Shown in pieces: positions 24,901 through 33,900 of a DNA stretch of 64,000 nucleotides (its first letter is position 1; each line of letters opens with the position of its first letter). The DNA is taken from the NCBI GenBank assembly GCA_947095535.1, contig OX352773.1, forward strand, positions 39,825,398 through 39,889,397, written 5' to 3'. The notes beneath the pieces are model-generated. The model did no database searches and was not told the origin of the DNA. It saw nothing but the letters and a program-made list of their open reading frames with translations. Source of the DNA: Poecilobothrus nobilitatus. Lineage: Eukaryota; Arthropoda; Insecta; Diptera; Dolichopodidae. The position numbers and the translations under genes are program-made.

Positions 24901-27900
24901 TCATTTATATAAATATAAATTTAATTTATTAGTTTTAATTTTAAAATTATTAATTAATTTTTATAATATTATTTAAGTATAATTTCCTTAATTAATAAAT
25001 ATTTTTTTTTTTTATATATATAAAATATATATATGATCTTTGGAAACTTAAAACAAAAAAAAAAAAAAAAAAACTCGTCAAAAATAAATTAACATTCCAA
25101 ATTATTATTTGTATTAAATTTAATAAAGTTTAAAATGTAGAATTAAAGTTTTTATAGTACATTTTAAAATCACTTTAAAAATATATTAATGAAATTATAA
25201 TTAAATATATTTTGTGTTGTTCTTTGGTATTTTTTTTTTTTTTTTTATATCTTATTTTAATATTATTATTTCTAGTCACAAAAATGGACAAGTTTTTAAC
25301 ATGATGTACAAAAAAAAAAATAGAAATTAAATAAAAGTTTTTCTTAAGCAGAAAAATTCTAACAGTTATATTAAAAATATTAACTAATTAAAATGGAGTT
25401 TTCTCAGTAAAAAATGAATTTAAATTTTGAAAATTTTTAAGGAAAATTAAAAAAAAATCTTATAAATTAGAACAGTTTGAAAATAACAATATTAATAGTT
25501 CATAACATATTTTGTGTTTGATTTGAAGATAGGCTAAAAACAGTTTACCACAAAAAAAAAACAAAACTAAAGATTAATAATGATAAATATTCGTAAAATT
25601 AATACCAAAATTACTTCTTAGAGAATTTACTTATTAATTAATTTAATATAATTTATTGATTATGAAGAAATAAATCTTAAAAATTTTAAATATTAGCAAA
25701 CTCTACCTTCAAAATAAAAGCACTTGAAATTGAAAAAATTGATGTCAATTGCTTAAAATAAAAGTCTAATAACGAAAATATTTTAACAGACGAAGAAAAA
25801 TGTAAACCATTTTGTATATCACTTACAAGAGATTAAAATAATTGATTTAATTAAATGGATAGAATCAAAATTTTACATAATAAAATGGAAAATATTATAT
25901 AACAAATATGATTTTGTAATATTATTTGTTTTTGTATATAAATAAAATTATGATAAATATGTGCGAATAAATAAATAAACAAGTCCCCATATACAAGAAG
26001 TTACACCAACCCATAAATTAATATTAATTTTTTTATTAGATTTTTCTAATTTTTTATTTTTTATATTAAAATTGTTATTATTATTATTCCATTCAGTTTG
26101 ATTTGTTACTATATTATCTGAATTTATTGTATTATTAATTGTTTTATTAATATTTTTATTTATTTCATTTTCATATTTACCATTTTTATTATCATTAATA
26201 TTTTCTATATTAACTTTGTTATTAAAATTGTTTTGTTCATCTTTATTTGATAAATTATTAACATTATTATTATTTTCAACATCAATATTTAATATTTCAT
26301 TATTTTCAATTAATTCAGATGATTGATTTGACATATGATCATTATTATTAATTAAATCAGAATTTTTTGAATTATTAATATTTACATTTTCATTGACATT
26401 TATATTTAAATTGTTATCATTATTAATGCGAGTTTCATTTATATTAATACCATTATAATTGTTAATATTATTGTTATTAATATTACTATTATTATTATCA
26501 TCATTATAATTATTATTAGTATATGAAACATTATTTTCATTAGCATGTTCTTTAATGCATTTATTATTATTATTATGATTTTTATCAATATTTTCAATTT
26601 TATTAATTAAATTTATTGTATTAAAATTATCATTTATATTCTTACAATTTGTTTTTGTATTTTTATCTAAAGTTTCATTTAATTGTAATAATTGTTGTTT
26701 ATCATATGTTTCCAGTTGTTGTTGTTGTTGTTGCGGTTGTTGTTTTTGAATTTGTTGTAATTCTTCTGGTTGATTAAGTAATATACAATTATTTTGTATT
26801 TTTTCTTCAACATTATTAATTTTTGTTTCTAATTGTTTCATATATTTATTAACAATTTCTTTTTCAAATTCAGTCAATTCAGTAGAATTATTATTTGAAT
26901 TTGTTTCATTTGAATTTGATTCAATTTCATTTATATTAATTATACTATTACTTAAAATATTTGCAATAAATTCATCTTCATCAAATGTATCACAACTACT
27001 AGTTAATGAAATTGCATCATTGAAATAACAATCATCATCTTTATATTGTAAATCAGAAACACTTGCAGCTATTGATGATAAATTTGATATATTATCATTT
27101 GGTGTTGTTGTTATATTACAAAATGTTTGAACTGCATCATCAAAATCACTATCATCAATAGAATCATCATCAGTATTTTGATATGATAATTCTTTTTCAT
27201 GAATTTCATTAACAAATTTTTCATTTTCACTTTCACGTCGTTTCTTTTCAAAATCTTTACGTTTTGAAAATGAACGTTTTGCAGCTATTCTATTTTTAAA
27301 AGATTCTTTTCTTTGTTGTTCTTCATCTTTTTGATTTCGATCGATTTCTTTTAAATTATTTTCATTATTTCTTTTAAATATTTCATTTAATTGTTCAATT
27401 AAATTTATTGTTGTTGTTGTTGAAGGTGTTGTTGATAATGGTGATAAATGACCTACTGCTGTCATTGTATTTGTTGTTGATGCAAATATTTTATCTAATT
27501 CAGTCTCAATATTATGAATATCACTAATATTAGTATTTTCATTAGCTGCTGTTTGAATAATAGTAGTTGGTATCATAGAATTTATTGATGCATTTGAAAT
27601 ATCATGACAAATTGAATTATTATTACTATTAGTTTTTGAATATTCATTGTTCTTACTATTATTGCTATTGCTATTAATATTAATATTATTATTATTGAAG
27701 CAGCTTATTGTTAACGGTATTAAAGAAGATGTACTGTTATTATTATAACTGTAATCTAATTGACTAGATATATCTGATGTCGTCCCAATTGATGAACGAC
27801 GTACTAATTTATTATTAAATTGCAATTTTTTTTTTTTTTTCGATTTTTACAAATGTTATTTTACAAGTTTTTAATTTTTTTAGATATTATTTTTAAGAAT

Positions 27901-30900
27901 AAAAGTTAAAAAAGAAAAAAAAAAAGAAAATAAAAACAAAATAAGTTTGAAAGATAGATTAAAAACAAAAAAAAAAAAATAAATAAATAAATAAAAATTA
28001 AAAAAAAAAATAATTTAAATTAAAATCAAATATGTAATAAATGTGTGAATTCACCTTTTCGTAATGTTTTTTTAATTTAAATTTATATTTAAAATTATAA
28101 TTTTATCTATTGTTTGAAGATGAAAAAATAAAATACTGTAGTTTAAAAATCGATTATAACTCGCTGTAAAGCATAATATATATATATATATATATTACAT
28201 ACATATATTATACTATACTAGTTATAACGTAAAAAGATGCGAAATAAATTTCTAAATACTTAATTTCCCAGATCAAATATAAAAAATTAAATGATTATTA
28301 CATAAAATGTGAATGTTGCCGAAAAGAAAAGACTCGACGGCCAACTACGATTTATTAATCTTTGAATAGATTTTACAGATACATTAATATTCATAAATCA
28401 TAACAAATATATCTGAATCAATTTTATTTATTTGCAAACTAATTTAAATTATTTTATTATATTTAATTGATTAAAGCCCTTTGAAATGTATATGTAAAAA
28501 TTTATTGTCAGTGAATATAATAATAAAAAAAGAAAAACTAAACAAAAAAAAAACTTAAAAAAAACAAAAATTTAATTGAAATAATATACTAAAAAAAATT
28601 TTTTTTTTTAACGAAAACTGATAATATTAATTATTAATATTAATATTAATTTTAAATGTTTTGTTTTGAGTTGTTTTATTGTTGTAAGAATTTTGTTATT
28701 TAATTTTAATTAAAAAAAAATAAAAATTTCATTTAACAATATGTGTTCTGAATAAAAAATAAAACTAAAAATATTATATATCTAATATCTAAAGTATTTT
28801 ATTTTGTAAATTAAACTATCGAATAAAAAAAAAAAAAAAAAAATTTATACCTAAAATAGCGCTTTAACATATTTTAATTTTAATTGAAAATTAATTTATA
28901 TCACACAAAACAAAAATTAAACTAATATCATCTCCATTTTCTACGAATACTCAAAATTAAAGAAAAAAAATTAATAAAAAATTAATTAAATAAAATTAAA
29001 ATTTTTTTATATAAAAAAAAAAAAATTTATTCCTTAAATAATTTTAGAATTTCGAATTAAAATTAAATAAATGAAAATAAAATTATGAATCTTTTATTGA
29101 AAAATTAATAAAAAGGACCTTTCGTTTAATTTGATTTAATTTAATTTTGATATTTATTTTAAAAATTATAAAAAAAATTTTAAAAAATGGAGATCATATC
29201 AATTAAAAATGTTAATTAAACACAATATTTTTTTTTTTTTTTTTTGATTTAAACTAAAAAACAATCACATTCTATAGCCAAAAAATTTTTAAAATTATTT
29301 CTTTTTATGTTAATTATAAAATTAAATATATTATAATAAATCTTTTGGTATTCTAATAAAAAAAAAAAATTATGATTAGTAATAAAAAAAAAATTATTTT
29401 TTTTTTTTTTTTTTAAGCACGGAACAATTAATGCTATTATAATAATGTGTTTGATTTTATTGCTAATGTCTATAAAATGTTCAGTTTTCTTCGATAACTT
29501 AATAAAAATTCCTAATTTAAGGACAAAAAAAAAAAAAAAAATGACTAAAAAAAATAATATAATTAAAAATTCCATGCATAGATATTTTTAAAATTATCAA
29601 ATATTTTATTTAAAAATTTTTTGTATATATATATATATATGTATTTAATTAACATTTCCTATAGTTTAATCTACAAATCATTAAAAATCTACTGTAATTT
29701 TTTTTTCTAATTTTAAATATTAACAAAAATATATACATAAGTATTTTTTTTTTTTAATAACATGATTAAATTCATATTTTTCTTTTTTTTTTTTTTTTAA
29801 TAATTTAAATACCAATAAATAAAATTAAATATAAATTTAGAAAAAAAAAAAAAATAGCATTCCTCGAAAATAATTGTAAACTTCATTTAAAAACGTACTC
29901 GTATACAATGAATTTATGAATTTAAAAATAAAAAAATAACTAAAAACTTAAACAAATATATATATAAAAAAAAAAAAAAAAAAAATTCATATAATTATAA
30001 CATTTTTAAAATTAATTTTAATTCTAAAATTAATTAAAAGTAAAGTCTAACTAAACGAAAAAGAAAAACTAAAAAAAAACATAAAAGAACATTTTTTAAA
30101 TTATATTTCTTGTCATGTTATACATATTATTGCGTATATCAATTTGTAAATTCAAGAATCTAAACATAGAGTTTATATTATATTATGATGGTCCAAAAGG
30201 TCTAAAAATAAATAAATCTTCCCAAAAAAGTTGTATTTTTGTAGAAAAAAATACTTGATTGAGACAAAACCACATCGCAGTAAAACAAAATAAATTCATA
30301 TAACAGTTGAAAAATTACATTTAAATGTAATCAAAGTATGAAGTAAAAAATATCCTTTGTTTTTATGATATTTTTTTTCAAAAATAACATTTCCAATATG
30401 TAAATTTTATTATTTATAAAAAATAAATTTGTTAAATTTTGTATTTTAAAAGTCAATTTTTTTTGTTTTTTGTGACATTTTATCATTTCAAACTGTTATA
30501 CGCAAGATTTTGAATTAAAAATGTTCTTAAATAAAAATATAAATAATACACTATATATATTTATAAATCTTTTCTAATTTTCTTTTCGATTTCTAATTAA
30601 TTAATAAAAAAAATCTTAATAAATTAAAAAACAAAAAAAAAAAAGATAATTAATATATATATAAGGAAAAAACAGTTAAAAAAAAAATTTATTTTAGAAA
30701 CTAAACTTTTATGTATAGTATTTTTTGTTTTTTTTTTTTTTTTCCATCACCAAACATTAATTATGAAATTTAACATTTCAAATAGTACAGTATTCATTAA
30801 TTTTGTAAAATTAAAAGAATATTTTTTAATATTTGACTTACATCCTTCACTATTTTCTAAACGTTGTTGTAATTCTCTAACTTGACTATCTTTTCGTTTT

Positions 30901-33900
30901 AATTCATGACCAATTGAGTCGCAACGTTGTCTTGTTTCTCTTAGATCTCTAATGATGATGAATTATTTTTAAAAAGAAAAAAAAAAAAAAAAATTCCAAA
31001 TTATATTTATTTAAAGTTAAAAATAATTCTTTTTTAATATTTACTTTTGTGCTGCGACCAAATCAGCTCGAGTACGACTCAATTCTTCTGAAATAGCAGC
31101 TTTAGCTTGTATTTCACTTTGTAATGAGCTTTGTAAATTTAATAATTCCATTTTATCTAATTTTTGTGATCTACGATTACGCCAATTTTTATCGGAACTA
31201 TTTTGATGCAATGAACCTAATTAAAAAGAAAAAAAAAATAAAAATTTCAAATTAGATTTTCAATTATTAATTAATGGTTTAAATTAAAAAAAAAAAAAAT
31301 TATATATGTACCTGAATGTTTTAAATATTCTAATTCTTCGGTCATTTTACTAGCTAAAGCTTGTAGATAGCTACGAGCATCCTTTTCATCTGATACCCAT
31401 TGTATAATTTCAGCCATTTGTCTTTCCCATTGACTAATTGCTTGTCTTTTAGTTCTAAAATTTTATTTACATTAAAAATAAAGGAAAAAAATAATTTTTA
31501 ATTTAATCACCTTAATTCCTCATAATCATTTTCAACTTGCATTTGTTGTGCATGTATTCTACGACCATTTTCTGAAACTAACTCGATTTCAGTTAATAAT
31601 TTACGTTTTTCATCCATCCATAAAGTTTTCTCACGTTCATATCGTTTCTTTAACTCTGATATTGTTTCTTCTGTATCTGTTAATGATTCTAATCGACTTG
31701 TATCGAATTTCTCACGTGTTTGTTGTAATTCACGATATAAAATATCACGATGTTTTTCAGCTTCATTTAATTGTTCTCGTAATGATGCTAACTCTAAATT
31801 AAATCTTGATTGTTGTTGATTTAGTTTTTCACTAAATTGAACTTCAATACGATCGATTTCAAGGCGTGATGCTTCTGATGAAATACCACCTAAAGATGAT
31901 GATGATCCTAAATCGGAAGTACTGCGTGTACGTACTTCTGCTTGTAATTGTCTACAATATTCTTCAGAACGTTCACGTAATTTACGTTCTTTTGTTGCTT
32001 CAGCTATAACATCTTCAATACGAGATTCCATTTCACGACGCATTTTATCCGCTTTACGTAAATCATTACGTAAATTATCAATTTTTTGCATTGCCGTTTC
32101 TAATTCTTCTTCTTTATCACGTACCTTGTGTATTTAAAAAAAAAAAGATAAATTGAATTAAAGAAAAATCAAAAATTTAAAAAAAAAATGTTGGGAGTTT
32201 CGAGGATGATGGGTTCCAAGCATTGATTATGGCCTGGACACCGAAGGCAATAACTCTCAATCATATGATCTACCCTCATGTAGCATTCTCCATACTTCGC
32301 CATGAATAAAGCAAAGCTGAGCCAAAGAATGGGGTATTTTAAATTTTTTTTTTTTTTAAATCTTTATTTTAATTCACAAATATTAGAAAAATTTAAAATT
32401 GTTTTTGATCCGACGGAGGATCGAACCCGGGTTCCTTTACGATGTACAAATATTATCATGTTCACATTGTTAAGAAATGCTCTGTACCATAAAGCCGTCA
32501 AAATTCTTTATAGAAATCGCAACATAAGTTAGGACATAATGTATATAAACAATTCACAGAGTAGCAACATTTTTAAAGAATGTAATCAAATTTAGATATA
32601 ACCAAAAAATGATGTGAAAGTAATTATTATATGTATGTAAATTTTTAAATTTACAAATAAACTTATTTATTTTGAAAATTAGAATTCAAAAAACGTTGAA
32701 AATAAATTTGATAATTAAAATTTAAAAAAAATGTTTACTCATAAATGTTGCTTAAACATTTTTTTTCTTACCGAAAATTGTTTAAAATTAATTTTTTTCC
32801 TTTTTTTTTTGTTAATATTCAAATGGTTTGTGGCGATGATAAAATTTAATAAGACTGTTATTGTTTTTGATATAAATTTGTATCATGATATAAATATATA
32901 GCACGAAACAATATAATAAATTATACAAAGATTTTTTCGAGTTAAATAAAAAATTAAGTTCAAAGTTATATAATTGAAACTTACCTGCCGTGATAATTTT
33001 TGTTTTTGACTTCTTAATTCAGAGAGTTTATCAGTGACTTCAGCATATTCGGTCATTGCTAATTTTCTCTGACTTAGAGCATCGTTCAATTCAACATCTT
33101 GTGATTTCAGTCTTTCCAAAGCATCAGTTTTCTCCTTTACCGTATCTTCTTTTTCTTGTTTCAGAGCTCTAATTTGCCTTTCTAATTCTTTGATTTTAGC
33201 ATCTGTTTGACCATCAATTGAATCCATACCGCTACTAATGTTTGATTTCGTTTGCATTTCTTGACGTTCGAAACTTTTAATTTGACTTTCAAGCTCACAA
33301 TTTTTTTTCGTTAAAATATTAATTTCATCTTGTAATCTTCTAGTACTATCTGGACTTAAACGTTTTTCTTCACCGGTAGTTCCACTAGTATTATTTACAT
33401 TATTTGTTTTATAATCATCAGCTTCTGTCATAATATCTAAAGTACCAGTATCAGATCGACGTATTTTTCCAACATCTGATAAACAACTTGTTTGTGTAAA
33501 TGTGAATCCAATAAAAGGTAAATGTAAACCAGAAAAGGCTGGATTGGCAGTTGGTGGTACAGCATCTGATAATCTAATATCATTATCATCTACATCGAAA
33601 TTTGATGTATCTGTAGGACTTGAAACTTCTGGTATATATGGTGCTTGTCCCAAACGTATTGACTCCCAATCGATTCCTTCAAACCACGGATGTTTCTTAA
33701 AATCATCAATTCCATTTTGTCCTAATCGAAATTCTGGTGAACATATTAATCGCTTTATTAAATCTTTCGCGCTATCTGATATTTGATAATCTATTCCATC
33801 ATCCGGTGGAAAATCAAAACAATTTTTATGATTCATTATTTTTCCATAAGTTTCTACTAAACTTTCAGCATAAAATGGTGTTTCACCATAGAGCATTTCA

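Larger units (their letters stand above)
16307..30841 (-). other. gek intron 8, 14.5 kb, phase 1
   Basis: The phase-1 donor after exon 8 (GGA T) rejoins exon 9 (TT TTG GAA), giving EGFLERPSS with no frame loss. The intron carries two Asn-rich reading frames, a LINE fossil and a cassette-exon candidate, each listed separately. Remaining stretches (16307-18498, 18547-19100, 20870-23312, 24018-25947, 27850-30841) are homopolymer- and TA-rich with nothing else I can call. Confidence 0.85.
32125..32984 (-). other. gek intron 4 with inserted elements
   Basis: Phase-0 intron between the kinase-containing exon and the coiled-coil exon. It holds a Cys-rich coding-like island (32169-32316) and a tRNA-derived SINE-like unit (about 32341-32505), listed separately. 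The rest (32510-32984) is AT-rich and featureless. Confidence 0.8.

Noticed and set aside
29249..29575. Minus-strand 108-codon hydrophobic frame as first exon of the nested gene
   Set aside because: Phe/Ile/Lys low complexity from homopolymers; no good donor and no link to 27846.
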